Source: Glandiceps talaboti (Eukaryota > Hemichordata > Enteropneusta > Spengelidae). Taken from it: a stretch of DNA of 64,000 nt. Positions within the stretch are counted from its first letter, which is position 1. Each line of letters begins with the position of its first letter. Position numbers and translations under genes: made by a program. The stretch spans positions 22,254,986-22,318,985 of the forward strand of contig NC_135561.1 in NCBI RefSeq assembly GCF_964340395.1, read 5' to 3'. Of this stretch, positions 1 to 10,664 are shown piece after piece. Under the pieces are notes generated by a model, which worked only from the letters and a program-made list of their open reading frames with translations, had not been told where the DNA came from and did no database searches.

Positions 1-385
1 TACATGTGTGTAATTGGAGTATATTTATTGTATTGGTGATACATTAGATGTTTAGAGTAACAATTGTTGTTTCCCTATTTGTAACAGTTCGATTGGCCAA
101 TCCAGTCGTTACACTATTAACAGCGGAATCCTTTATGCTTTAAATGAGGTATGGAAAAATTAACAATGATACCCATTACAAACACAAATCATGTTCTGCT
201 AAACTATGTATTCTCCTATACATTATCCGAAATGATTATAAAATGAAAATGGAGTATTTGTCAAATGGGAGATAACTGTACTTACATATCTCCAAGGAAA
301 ACAATGTGAGTGAATTCAAAATGAAGGCTTCAGTGATTGCAGACTAGCTGAGAGCAGAGAATGGCAGAAAAACATGTTATGTGCA

Positions 386-671
386 CCCACAAAGAGTGCA
401 TCACTAAAGTTGATAATACTTGTAGCCAATGGCATGAGATGCAGGGTGTGAGACATTTTACCAATGGGCCGACAAATGTATCCACAAAGAGTGCACCACT
501 AAAGATGATAATACTTGTAGCCAATGGCATGAGATGCAGGGTGTGAGGCATTTCTACCAATGGGCCGACAAATGTACCCACAAAGAGTGCATCACTAAAG
601 TTGATAATACTTGTAGCCAATGGCATGAGATGCAGGGTGTGAGGCATTTCTACCAATGGGCCGACGACAAA
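386..671. repeat. 96-bp tandem repeat, three copies
   Basis: Three copies at 95-96-bp spacing of a unit containing AAAGAGTGCATCACTAAAG and CCAATGGCATGAGATGCAGG. Copies are about 95% alike by eye. Open frames here are by-products of the repeat. Confidence 0.9.
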
Positions 672-1365
672 AGTAAGTGATGAGATCAATATATCTATTA
701 TTGATTTGGTTTTGGCGAACATGTGCACCTTTGATAGTATAGTTGTCGATGTAAGGGCATGTGATAGTGTACATGTAATGATGTATACTTATACTATTGT
801 CAGTTTATACACTGTGCATGATTTATTCTCAGTATAGTTTATATTAATATAGGTAAAGTCTGATGTCAAAGTGCTTGGTGTGGTTTTCATAATCTTTCGA
901 CTCTTGGTGAACTAATTGTTCATTTTTTTTTTTTGGACATTCCAATATTAATCCATACCCATGACAGGAATGCGTCTGTGAAAAAAATTTCTGAGAGACA
1001 CAAGGCATGACACCATCAGTTCCTATGAGAATGGTAAGGCATGGTAAGTAATGAATTCTGACATCATATCATACACTGGCAATTCTACTCCGTATATGGC
1101 ATCAACAATGCAAAATTACTCTGCTCTTTTTTTCCCTTCATCATTTAGTAACGAAGCAAATTGGAAAGCAGGCAAAAAAACTAACAAGTGGGAGCTGCAG
1201 AAATGATGGCAGGACCTGGCATGCAGACCTGTCTGATAAAGGTTTATTAGAGTTTACAATACAATACATGTACACCTGTTGTCTTGCATGGCATGTAAAT
1301 GCAGAGAAGTTCACTCCACTTCCATCTCATTGCGATTTCTGTTGTAAATTGTGATATACATGCGC
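672..1365. other. AT-rich non-coding stretch
   Basis: No exon, RNA gene or repeat supported. It may be intron or 3' flank of the Ig gene. Confidence 0.5.
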
Positions 1366-1422
1366 ACTTCTATTTTCATGTTCAGATAGATAACGTATCT
1401 ATCCGAACATGAAAATAGAAGT
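1366..1422. repeat. near-perfect 57-bp inverted repeat (hairpin)
   Basis: Two 27-base arms (starting ACTTCTATTTTCATG and ending CATGAAAATAGAAGT) around a three-base ACG centre, with a single A/C mismatch. It would form a very stable hairpin in RNA or extrude as a cruciform. No element of a known family is recognised around it. Confidence 0.9.
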
Positions 1423-1780
1423 AAGAGCAGGTACAAATGTATTATTTCTTTTGGAAAGAAACGATTACAAGGAACATAAACAATTATTGTTTGCATGTCT
1501 TTTTTTCAATGAGTTTATTTGTCTTCTTTTTATTTAGCTGCATCAGTAAAAACTCACTGTTTTTGGACAATGAAACGGTGTCGTCAGTTCATTAATGGGA
1601 GGGGGGGGGGTGCCCAGGCAAGGTGGCAGGTGTGCAATACTTGGACAACATAACCAACCATTTCCAGGTTAGTTATCTTTTATTCATCATCAAATTATGA
1701 CACGTCTTGAGAACATAAATTCACTCTTCTACAATGAACTTTCTGTTACTTTTGAATAACCATGCTAACTGCAATGAGCA

Positions 1781-1840
1781 GTCACAGTGTCGACAGGAAC
1801 CAGACTATGAGCCAGTGTCGACAGGAACCAGACTATGAGC
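1781..1840. repeat. short tandem duplication (31 bp, two copies)
   Basis: CAGTGTCGACAGGAACCAG followed by ACTATGAGC occurs twice in direct succession. Confidence 0.85.
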
Positions 1841-1961
1841 CAACATTTAGAGTTATACGGAGTAAACAGACAGTAACCCTACTATCAAACTTCATACAGT
1901 CAACAACGATGTATAAGTCTCCTGAACATTATATAAACTTAAGTTGCATATAGCACCAATC

Positions 1962-1962
1962 T

Positions 1963-2016
<54 letters not shown>

Positions 2017-2095
2017 CACTACTACTGCTGCTGCTGCTGCTGCTGCTACTGCTACTACTACTACCAACACTACCACTACCACCACCTCTACTACA
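1962..2095. repeat. ACT/CTG trinucleotide microsatellite
   Basis: An interrupted (ACT)n run with an internal (CTG)6-7 block and a degenerate tail. The poly-Ser frame on the minus strand is an artefact of the repeat. Confidence 0.95.
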
Positions 2096-2849
2096 AGATT
2101 GTAGCTTGGCATAACAAGACAAAAAAACTGATATTGGCCAAGTCTAAATTAATGCTTCTTGTAAGAATGAAATATGTGTCTGTTTGCAATGTACAATTTG
2201 GCACAATCAATTGTCAACAAGAGGTAAATAGCCTTCTTTTGACGTCTGAATATCGTAATCTTACAGTGGAAGGATCATACCCACTGTGTGGAGAGTTACA
2301 ATGTCTGTCTTCTATACCAGGATAAGAAAATATCGTTCGGGCATCATTGATATAAAATAAGAAGTGATATGGCTTGTTTACATTTTGTAGGTTTTTATGT
2401 GTAGCCTTATATTTCATTTCAAAAACTGTTTTGTTGTACCAATTTTAATCCACACATATTTCCCAGACTTTCCCTAAATTCTTTCACTGCCAAGGTACAT
2501 TACAAAATGTTATGAGTGTAAGTGTCAATTTACTAAACTGAGTACCTTTTACCTGATTAATATTTGCCGACATATTGATAAGAGAGTTCTTGTGTTCCAA
2601 CAAATGCAATACATCCCCAAAAACTAGGTTTACTACTTTCTTTTTTTTTCTTTTTCAAGTTTATTAAGCCACCATCCACCATTGGTTTTATTGCAATGTG
2701 TCACTAGTTTTCTTGAGATCTCAAGATGTCCTTTTTTTCCTGCTGGAAAATGAGAAGTTATCTCCAGATTTTTTAATTTGAGATCAAGATAACTCTTCTT
2801 TTTTTCATTTTCTGAAAGCATACACACACAACATTGAACTCTTCATAAC
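2096..2849. other. non-coding stretch without recognised genes
   Basis: Two short open frames (2,134-2,325 plus and 2,214-2,417 minus) overlap. Neither matches a family I recognise nor has convincing splice sites. Confidence 0.4.
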
Positions 2850-5780
2850 CTTTTATAAGTGTAAATCTCTATGCAATCTAAAAGCCACGTTAACTTTATT
2901 TTCACCCTACTTTATAAGTGTAAATCTCTATGCAGTCTATAAGCCACGTTAACTTTATTTTCACCCTACTATATAAGTGTAAATCTCTATGCAATCTATA
3001 AGCCACGTTAACTTTATTTTCACCCTACTATATAAGTGTAAATCTCTATGCAATCTAAAAGCCACGTTAACTTTATTTTCACCCTACTATATAAGTATAA
3101 ATCTCTATGCAGTCTATAAGCCACGTTAACTTTATTTTCACCCTACTTTATAAGTGTAAATCTCTATGCAATCTATAAGCCACGTTAACTTTATTTTCAC
3201 CCTACTATATAAGTGTAAATCTCTATGCAATCTATAAGCCACGTTAACTTTATTTTCACCCTACTATATAAGTGTAAATCTCTATGCAATCTATAAGCCA
3301 CGTTAACTTTATTTTCACCCTACTATATAAGTGTAAATCTCTATGCAATCTAAAAGCCACGTTAACTTTATTTTCACCCTACTATATAAGTATAAATCTC
3401 TATGCAGTCTATAAGCCACGTTAACTTTATTTTCACCCTACTTTATAAGTGTAAATCTCTATGCAATCTATAAGCCACGTTAACTTTATTTTCACCCTAC
3501 TTTACAAGTGTAAATCTCTATGCAGTCTATAAGCCACGTTAACTTTATTTTCACCCTACTTTATAAGTATAAATCTCTATGCAACCTATAAGCCACGTTA
3601 ACTTTATTTTCACCCTACTTTATAAGTGTAAATCTCTATGCAGTCTATAAGCCACGTTAACTTTATTTTCACCCTACTTTATAAGTGTAAATCTCTATGC
3701 AGTCTATAAGCCACGTTAACTTTATTTTCACCCTACTTTATAAGTGTAAATCTCTATGCAGTCTATAAGCCACGTTAACTTTATTTTCACCCTACTTTAT
3801 AAGTGTAAATATCTATGCAACCTATAAGCCACGTTAACTTTATTTTCACCCTACTATATAAGTGTAAATATCTATGCAACCTATAAGCCACGTTAACTTT
3901 ATTTTCACCCTACTTTATAAGTGTAAATCTCTATGCAGTCTATATAAAGCCATGTTAACTTTATTTTCACCCTACTTTATAAGTGTCAATCTCTATGCAG
4001 TCTATAAGCCACGTTAACTTTATTTTCACCCTACTATATAAGTGTAAATATCTATGCAGTCTATAAGCCACGTTAACTTTATTTTCACCCTACTTTATAA
4101 GTGTAAATCTCTATGCAGTCTATAAGCCAGGTTAACTTTATTTTCACCCTACTATATAAGTGTAAATCTCTATGCAATCTATAAGCCACGTTAACTTTAT
4201 TTTCACCCTACTATATAAGTGTAAAGCTCTATGCAATCTATAAGCCACGTTAACTTTATTTTCACCCTACTATATAAGTATAAATCTCTATGCAACCTAT
4301 AAGCCACGTTAACTTTATTTTCACCCTACTTTATAAGTGTAAATCTCTATGCAGTCTATAAGCCACGTTAACTTTATTTTCACCCTACTTTATAAGTATA
4401 AATCTCTATGCAGTCTATAAGCCACGTTAACTTTATTTTCACCCTACTTTATAAGTGTAAATCTCTATGCAGTGTATAAGCCACGTTAACTTTATTTTCA
4501 CCCTACTTTATAAGTGTAAATCTCTATGCAATCTAAAAGCCACGTTAACTTTATTTTCACCCTACTATATAAGTATAAATCTCTATGCAATCTATAAGCC
4601 ACGTTAACTTTATTTTCACCCTACTTTATAAGTGTAAATCTCTATGCAATCTATAAGCCACGTTAACTTTATTTTCACCCTACTATATAAGTGTAAATCT
4701 CTATGCAGTCTATAAGCCACGTTAACTTTATTTTCACCCTACTATATAAGTGTAAATCTCTATGCAGTCTATAAGCCATGTTAACTTTATTTTCACCCTA
4801 CTTTATAAGTGTAAATCTCTATGCAGTCTATAAGCCACGTTAACTTTATTTTCACCCTACTATATAAGTGTAAATCTCTATGCAATCTATAAGCCACGTT
4901 AACTTTATTTTCACCCTACTTTATAAGTGTAAATCTCTATGCAGTCTATAAGCCACGTTAACTTTATTTTCACCCTACTTTATAAGTGTAAATCTCTATG
5001 CAGTCTATAAGCCACGTTAACTTTATTTTCACCCTACTATATAAGTGTAAATCTCTATGCAGTCTATAAGCCACGTTAACTTTATTTTCACCCTACTATA
5101 TAAGTGTAAATCTCTATGCAATCTATAAGCCACGTTAACTTTATTTTCACCCTACTTTATAAGTGTAAATCTCTATGCAGTCTATAAGCCACGTTAACTT
5201 TATTTTCACCCTACTATATAAGTGTAAATCTCTATGCAATCTATAAGCCACGTTAACTTTATTTTCACCCTACTATATAAGTATAAATCTCTATGCAACC
5301 TATAAGCCACGTTAACTTTATTTTCACCCTACTTTATAAGTGTAAATCTCTATGCAGTCTATAAGCCACGTTAACTTTATTTTCACCCTACTATATAAGT
5401 GTAAATCTCTATGCAATCTATAAGCCACGTTAACTTTATTTTCACCCTACTATATAAGTGTAAATCTCTATGCAATCTATAAGCCACGTTAACTTTATTT
5501 TCACCCTACTTTATAAGTGTAAATCTCTATGCAGTCTATAAGCCACGTTAACTTTATTTTCACCCTACTTTATAAGTGTAAATCTCTATGCAGTCTATAA
5601 GCCACGTTAACTTTATTTTCACCCTACTTTATAAGTGTAAATCTCTATGCAGTCTATAAGCCACGTTAACTTTATTTTCACCCTACTTTATAAGTGTAAA
5701 TCTCTATGCAATCTATAAGCCACGTTAACTTTATTTTCACCCTACTTTATAAGTGTAAATCTCTATGCAATCTATAAGCC
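2850..5780. repeat. 59-bp minisatellite, about 50 copies
   Basis: Unit of 59 bases (core TATAAGTGTAAATCTCTATG and AAGCCACGTTAACTTTATTT) repeated head to tail. Variation is confined to a few positions (TTTA/TATA, GTGT/GTAT, AATC/AGTC/AACC), which gives runs of repeat-type patterns useful for reconstructing unequal exchange. Confidence 0.97.
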
Positions 5781-6004
5781 GCTGTGGTGTGGTGTTGTTG
5801 ACCCAGGGTGCTTGCTGTGGTGTTGTTGACCCAGGGAGCTCGCTGTGGTGTGGTTGACCCAGGGTGCTCGCTGTGGTGTGGTATGGTTGACCCAGGGTGC
5901 TCGCCGTGGTGTGGTTGACCCAGGGTGATCGCTGTGGTGTGGTGTTGTTCACCCAGGGTGCTTGCTGTGGTATGTTTGACCCAGGGTGCTTGCTGTGGTG
6001 TGTT
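5781..6004. repeat. 28-30-bp minisatellite, about 8 copies
   Basis: Unit like CTGTGGTGTGGTTGACCCAG then GGTGCTCG. It abuts the 59-bp satellite on one side and the helicase fragment on the other. Confidence 0.93.
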
Positions 6005-6188
6005 TGAAATCAACACAAAAAGTGTTGAGTCCATATGTTAGCGACTTACTGCTGCCAGTGTGAGCACATATGAAGACATCATCCCCACTTTTGTCACAGT
6101 CGATCACTCTCTGCTGATACTCATTCAGTACTAAATTATCATGGCCAATGTATTGCATTGCACATTCAACTTGCAAGATTGAAGACAT
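6005..6188 (-). pseudogene. RecQ-like helicase fragment
   Basis: The minus strand reads MSSILQVECAMQYIGHDN, LVLNEYQQRVIDCDKSGDDV and FICAHTGSSKSLTYGLNTF. This resembles the N-terminal part of a RecQ-type DEAD/H helicase: the Gln/Tyr-rich motif 0 region (NEYQQRVI), then Walker A. The Walker A is degraded (TGSSKS instead of TGxGKS), so ATP binding is doubtful. The reading frame runs straight into a 28-bp minisatellite with no further helicase motif. Probably a dead gene or transposon-captured piece; alternatively a diverged exon. Confidence 0.5.
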
Positions 6189-6419
6189 GTTGTCAAAATT
6201 TGAAACACTGAAATAGTACAGCTGGCTGATAAGACTACACTAATATTATTTTGTGTCATAAGAGGTTACAGCTCATGATATATGCAAACAAGTCTCCCCC
6301 CTCAAATACATTACTTCTATGTGACTGAATGGAGACATGATTTTAAAAAAATTAGTGGCAACTAAAAAATACTGCAAAGTGTCTGAAAATGCAGGAAATT
6401 GATCAAAAAGATCAAAGGT

Positions 6420-6790
6420 CAAAGGTCTCAAAAGATAGCTTGCATCTGATAATATGGAGGTATAGACATGTGAATGGAGTCTCTATGTATTACACTTTTT
6501 GAGTTATGCAGTAGATAATGATTTTTAACTACAAATATGGCTGCCACTCCGTAATTGTGATGTGAGCACCAAAAACAATGTTTGTGTATAGTTCTTTTCT
6601 TCAAAATAAGTTGTAAGCAAGATTGAATAGAAATTGGCAATAAATTATTATGTAAATACTACGGTAAAGATGGTCACCATTCAGTCAAATTTGCATACTA
6701 GTATATTCCAAAATAAAATGATGTGCATATGTTCCATATGATACGACAATTTTGTGTAAGTTTTAAAACAAATTGGTCATTGTAGTTCGT
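6420..6790. repeat. dispersed repeat, copy 1
   Basis: Shares an ordered set of blocks with 9.53-9.79 kb and 31.7-31.9 kb: ATATGG(A/G)(G)GT, an AATGGAGTCTCTATGTATTACAC-like block, ACAAATATGGCTGCCA, and a CATATG-rich end. A diverged, probably ancient non-autonomous element. Confidence 0.6.
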
Positions 6791-6870
6791 AGAAATGACA
6801 TATTATGGACGCATACACACATGCACAAATGCACAGACACACAGATGGCGCCCATTTTAGTAGCACCCCA

Positions 6871-7110
6871 ATTTCACCTCATTCATAACTAACTTACCTT
6901 CTACAGTTAGTAACACTGATGCAGTATTTTCACCCCATTCATAACTAAATTACCTTCTCCAGTTAGTAACACTAATGCAGTATTTTCACCCCATTCATAA
7001 CTAAATTACCTTCTACAGTTAGTAACACTAATGCAGTATTTTCACCCCATTCATAACTAACTTACCTTCTACAGTTAGTAACACTAATGCAGTATTTTCA
7101 CCCCATTCAT
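6871..7110. repeat. 56-bp tandem repeat carrying a splice donor
   Basis: About 4.3 copies of a 56-bp unit that contains the last 36 bases of the Ig exon plus its donor. On the minus strand each copy has GTAGAAG|GTAAGTTAG or the weaker GTAATTTAG. The copy next to the exon is the functional donor; the others are candidate alternative donors. Confidence 0.9.
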
Positions 7111-7201
7111 TGGTGGCTCTACAAGTATAATATCCTTCGTCAGATTTGATTACACTGGTTATCGTCAACTTCTTCAGTGAAATATGAAATCTTTCAGAGT
7201 C
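7066..7201 (-). CDS. Ig-superfamily protein, Ig domain 3, second half (last exon seen)
   Basis: Follows acceptor TATAATTGTAG in phase 0 and encodes DSERFHISLKKLTITSVI, KSDEGYYTCRATNEWG and ENTALVLLTVE(G). This contains the classic DEGYYTC F-strand motif and the G strand, which complete domain 3. It ends in phase 1 at donor GTAAGTTAG. The last 36 bases of the exon plus the donor belong to a 56-bp unit that is repeated downstream with further donor copies (6.87-7.11 kb). With the earlier exons the partial protein is 300 residues: signal peptide and three Ig domains. No transmembrane or later exon was found to the left, so the gene is incomplete here or continues beyond the window edge. Confidence 0.85.
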
Positions 7202-7887
7202 CTACAATTATAATAGGATTGACAGTGTTTCAAATGTTGACTGACTTACATTGACCAATATTAAATACCTCTCAATTGTGTGTTGATATAGACTTTAAGC
7301 ATGTCTAATGGATGAAATGGGTTGTTTTTAGATATTTGACTGTGATGGTCATACTCAAATACAATAAAACCCATACACAGATCAAAGTCATGGTCAAATA
7401 CAATAAAACCCATACACAGATCAAATCTCATCATATGGCTATATGGGCACTTGCTGTAATCTATGGTCTTATCGTTCCTGGGCTGTTGTAAAATAAGTTT
7501 TCATTTGGTCATTTTCATGAATATCACAGAAGACAGTGATGTGCATACGGAGACAACAGTATTTGACAGCCACTTATGAGTCATGAATATTCCTTGCTCA
7601 TCAAATACATATGCATAACTGAAAACTCCCATGATGCAACAAAGGTACCATTACTAGAACAATGAAGGTGTCATAGAGATTCCATTTGGTGTTTCTTGGC
7701 AATCACATGAAATGTATGAGGTTTGAAATCATGAAATGACTCGCCAGAACCCAAAGTTTATGAAATACCTTAAAGTTTATTTCCTGGAGTGGCATTCCCC
7801 TGTAAGCAGAACAGATCACATGCGGGTCAGTCATAATAAATTATTAATTAAAAAATATTAATTATTTACATAAATTAAGTCACATAC
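7202..7887 (-). other. Ig gene intron between the two halves of domain 3
   Basis: AT-rich intron with one short internal duplication (TGGTCAAATACAATAAAACC twice, near 7,350-7,420). No other feature. Confidence 0.6.
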
Positions 7888-8021
7888 CACGATAACATTC
7901 TGATGTGGATCCAACCAATCAACTGTGGCTGTTGGTATAGAGATACTCTCACACTGGAACTCCACAACAGAACCTACTGGCACAGTCTCTGGGGAAGGGG
8001 TGGTAATGAATCCAGGACGAC
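7888..8021 (-). CDS. Ig-superfamily protein, Ig domain 3, first half
   Basis: Starts after GGTATACAG in phase 1 and ends in phase 0 before GTATGTGAC. It encodes GRPGFITTPSPETVPVGSVV, EFQCESISIPTATVDWLDPH and QNVIV, which is strands A-C of an Ig domain with the B-strand Cys (FQC) and core Trp (VDWLD). The domain continues in the next exon about 0.69 kb downstream. Splitting one Ig domain over two exons by a phase-0 intron is common in invertebrate Ig genes. Confidence 0.83.
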
Positions 8022-8054
8022 CTGTATACCAAACATAATATCAACACCATCACA

Positions 8055-8292
8055 GATAATACATACATACATACATACATACATGCATGCATGCATACAT
8101 ACATACATACATACATACATACATACATACATACATACATACATACATACATACATACATACATACATACATACATACATGCATGCATGCATGCATGCAT
8201 ACAGGCACGCACGCATGCATGCACACACACACACACATATACACATACATACATACATACATACATACATACATACATTGTACATACATACA

Positions 8293-8326
<34 letters not shown>

Positions 8327-8355
8327 CATACATACATACATACATACATACAATG
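8055..8355. repeat. ACAT/GCAT tetranucleotide microsatellite
   Basis: Long (ACAT)n with ATGC and CACA interruptions, inside the intron between Ig domains 2 and 3. Confidence 0.97.
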
Positions 8356-8359
8356 ATTA

Positions 8360-8625
8360 CAATGTAATGTAATGTAGAAGTGAATAGTATACTGAATAAC
8401 ACTGCAACGCAAAGTAGTGAACAGCACAGTGGATAACACTGCAATGTAATGCAATGTAGAAGTGAACAGCACAGTGGATAACACTGCAATGTAAAGTAAT
8501 GTAAAAGTGAACAGCACAGTGGATAACACTGCAATGTAAAGTAATGTAAAAGTGAACAGCACAGTGGATAACACTGCAATGTAAGGTAATGTACATGTAA
8601 TAGTGAACAGCACAGCACTATAAAT
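8360..8625. repeat. 45-bp minisatellite, about 5-6 copies
   Basis: Unit contains GTGAACAGCACAGTGGATAA and CACTGCAATGTAAAGTAATG, with small length variation. Confidence 0.9.
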
Positions 8626-8682
8626 GCAATGCAATATAATATAGTCAAGTACAGTACGTTTTGCAATTTTTAGACAACTCAC

Positions 8683-8967
8683 CTATAACTGTTACAACAG
8701 CTGATTCACTCGTCCTTTCTTCATTTGATATTAATGGATTATTAGCTACGCAAGTATACACACCCATATGATGATGTTGTACTGGAGTAACTGTTAACAC
8801 ACTCAGTGTTGTTGCCAGGGTAACCATACCATCTGAGAATGGTTGTCCATTGAAATACCACTGTATTTCTGGTGGTGGTGAACTGTAAATATTACATTGT
8901 AGTTGTACGTCGTCTCCAATGTGTTTGACATGAGATGTTGGATTCACTGAAAAACTTTCAGCGATAT
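8683..8967 (-). CDS. Ig-superfamily protein, Ig domain 2 exon
   Basis: A 285-base phase 1-1 exon with acceptor CAAAATAG and donor GTGAGT. The translation runs (Y)IAESFSVNPTSHVKHIG, then DDVQLQCNIYSSPPPEIQWY, FNGQPF, TLSVLTVTPVQHHHMGVYTC and VANN, ending AVVTVI(G). It has the B-strand Cys (LQC), the core Trp (IQWY) and the F-strand GVYTC, with the spacing of an I-set Ig domain. It joins domain 1 in frame, making a Tyr codon across the junction. The intron on its far side contains a 31-bp minisatellite of about 14 copies, and the near-side intron an ACAT microsatellite plus a roughly 45-bp repeat. Confidence 0.88.
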
Positions 8968-9003
8968 CTATTTTGAAGGAAAAAAGTTAAAATCTTGTCA
9001 AAC

Positions 9004-9445
9004 AGATAGTGATTAGCAGAGGTATTTTTAGTGGCCATATGGATCACAAAGGGGTATTTTAGTGGCCATATGGATCACAAAGGGGTATTTTAGTGGCCAT
9101 GTGGATCACAAAGGGGTATTTGGTGGTCATATGGATCACAAGGAGGTATTTTAGTGGCCATATGGATCACAAAGGGGTATTTTAGTGGCCATATGGATCA
9201 CAAAGGGGTATTTTAGTGGCCATGTGGATCACAAAGGGGTATTTAGTGGCCATGTGGATCACAAAGGGGTATTTTAGTGGTCATATGGATCACAAAGGGG
9301 TATTTTAGTGGCCATGTGGATCACAAAGGGGTATTTTAGTGGCCATATGGATCACAAAGGGGTATTTTAGTGGCCATATGGATCACAAAGGGGTATTTAG
9401 TGGCCATATGGATCACAAAGGGGTATTTAGTGGCCATGTGGATAA
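9004..9445. repeat. 31-bp minisatellite, about 14 copies
   Basis: Unit AAAGGGGTATTTTAGTGGCC followed by ATATGGATCAC. Variants are ATATGG/ATGTGG and TATTTTAG/TATTTAG. Lies in the intron between Ig domains 1 and 2. Confidence 0.95.
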
Positions 9446-9529
9446 ACAAGTCTTCCATTGAAAACATAGTCCCAACTTCTGTGTTTTATGGCAAAGTTAT
9501 TGTGCAAGATAACCCAAGTTTGGTGATTT

Positions 9530-9790
9530 GACCTTGAAAATAAAATAAAGCTGGTACTTGATAATATGGGTGTAGGCACTTAAATAAAAGTCACTATGTA
9601 TTATACCTCAAAGTTATGGTGCATGCTGTGAAATTTAACAACAAACATGGCTGTCATTCGGACATTATTAATTTGGCTGTAAAACAAAGTGGCATTCATA
9701 TGTATCACATAGTATGATACCTTTCTACAAGATTTGGGTGAAATCAGTTGGTGCATACCAGAGATGTACAGGTGAAAACACGCATGCATG
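9530..9790. repeat. dispersed repeat, copy 2
   Basis: Diverged relative of 6.42-6.79 kb: TGATAATATGGGTGTAG, GTCACTATGTATTATAC, ACAAACATGGCTGTCATTCG and CATATGTATCACATAGTATG occur in the same order. Confidence 0.6.
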
Positions 9791-9880
9791 CACGGATGGA
9801 TGAACAGAACTCAATGTACATGTATGAGTCCCCTCCGAGTTGTGCTCGTTGGGGACTAATAAATATGAGTAAATACTTAC

Positions 9881-10156
9881 AGGCAAGAGTTAAGACAGCT
9901 TCATGGCTGACAATATTTTCTGTTGTGCTGGTCACTTCACAATGATATGATCCAACATTTCCTTGATTTGCCTGTTTAATGAGGAGAGTGCCATTTTCAT
10001 AGACATGAAAATTATCTCCACTTATTGGTTCAATATTGAAATACCAGGTGTATGTAACAGATGCTGCTCCTCTTACGGAACAATGAAACCAGGTGGGAGT
10101 AAGTTCTGCTGTGATGTGACTGGTTGGCTGTGAGATGAATTCAATACAGAGTGTTC
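9881..10156 (-). CDS. Ig-superfamily protein, Ig domain 1 exon
   Basis: A symmetric phase 1-1 exon of 276 bases between a CCCTGCAG acceptor and a GTAAGT donor, typical for Ig-domain exons. Translation from the junction Gly gives GTLCIEFISQPTSHITAELT, then the B-strand Cys in WFHCSVRG, the core Trp in YTWYFN, a glycosylatable NGT, and the F-strand motif GSYHCEV, ending AVLTLA. These are the conserved Cys-Trp-Cys positions of an Ig fold. Tyr and Gly of the usual DxGxYxC motif are kept but Asp is not (NVGSYHC). The exon is extracellular given the leader upstream. Together with the next exons it looks like a cell-adhesion or receptor ectodomain; the subfamily is not recognisable. Confidence 0.85.
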
Positions 10157-10660
10157 CTGCAGGGACAAAACAGGCAATGTCAGTTTAGTTGGTTAATCTA
10201 AAACATGACTTTCATCAAATATGTTCCTACAGACATTATATTATGATGTTATCAACTGAAGTTATTAGCATGACCTCAGCTGGACCAATAGAGCAGGACT
10301 TGGTTGACTCTACTAGGTGATGAATTAATTAATAAAATCAATGTATTTTGAAATTGCTTCAATTGCATCTAGCACCTACATGTATGTGGCATGTTGTTTT
10401 TGGACTGCATTTGTTACAACTTGAACTTCACAGGTTAAGGCTTTGAATTCCCTCAACAGCACAAGTATGCAAATCATTATGTAAATTAGGGAATCAGAGT
10501 CATATCTATCCTGGGGAGAATACAGAAAACATTCAAACACACACCTACATGTAAACACAAGCAAACACTTCACAATGCCTACGCATAAAGTATTATGAAA
10601 CAAACAAACAAACACTATGAATTAATGATGAAGCCCTCGACAATGATCTAACAGTTAAAG
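10157..10660 (-). other. part of Ig gene intron 1 (coding) without other features
   Basis: Intron sequence between the domain 1 exon and the 50-bp satellite. No feature supported. Confidence 0.6.
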
Positions 10661-10664
10661 TGAT

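Noticed and set aside
1892-2122. Poly-Ser open frame
   Set aside because: Produced by the ACT/CTG trinucleotide repeat; no flanking coding context.
2850-5780. CRISPR-like regular repeats, also considered for the 50-bp and 38-bp arrays
   Set aside because: Units are directly contiguous with no unique spacers, and the locus is in an animal genome with introns.
7949-8666. Long open frames of IHTY/MYVC repeats on both strands
   Set aside because: They are translations of the ACAT/ATGT microsatellite and the adjoining 45-bp repeat. The same happens at 16.4-16.9, 45.6-46.1 and 46.6-47.2 kb.
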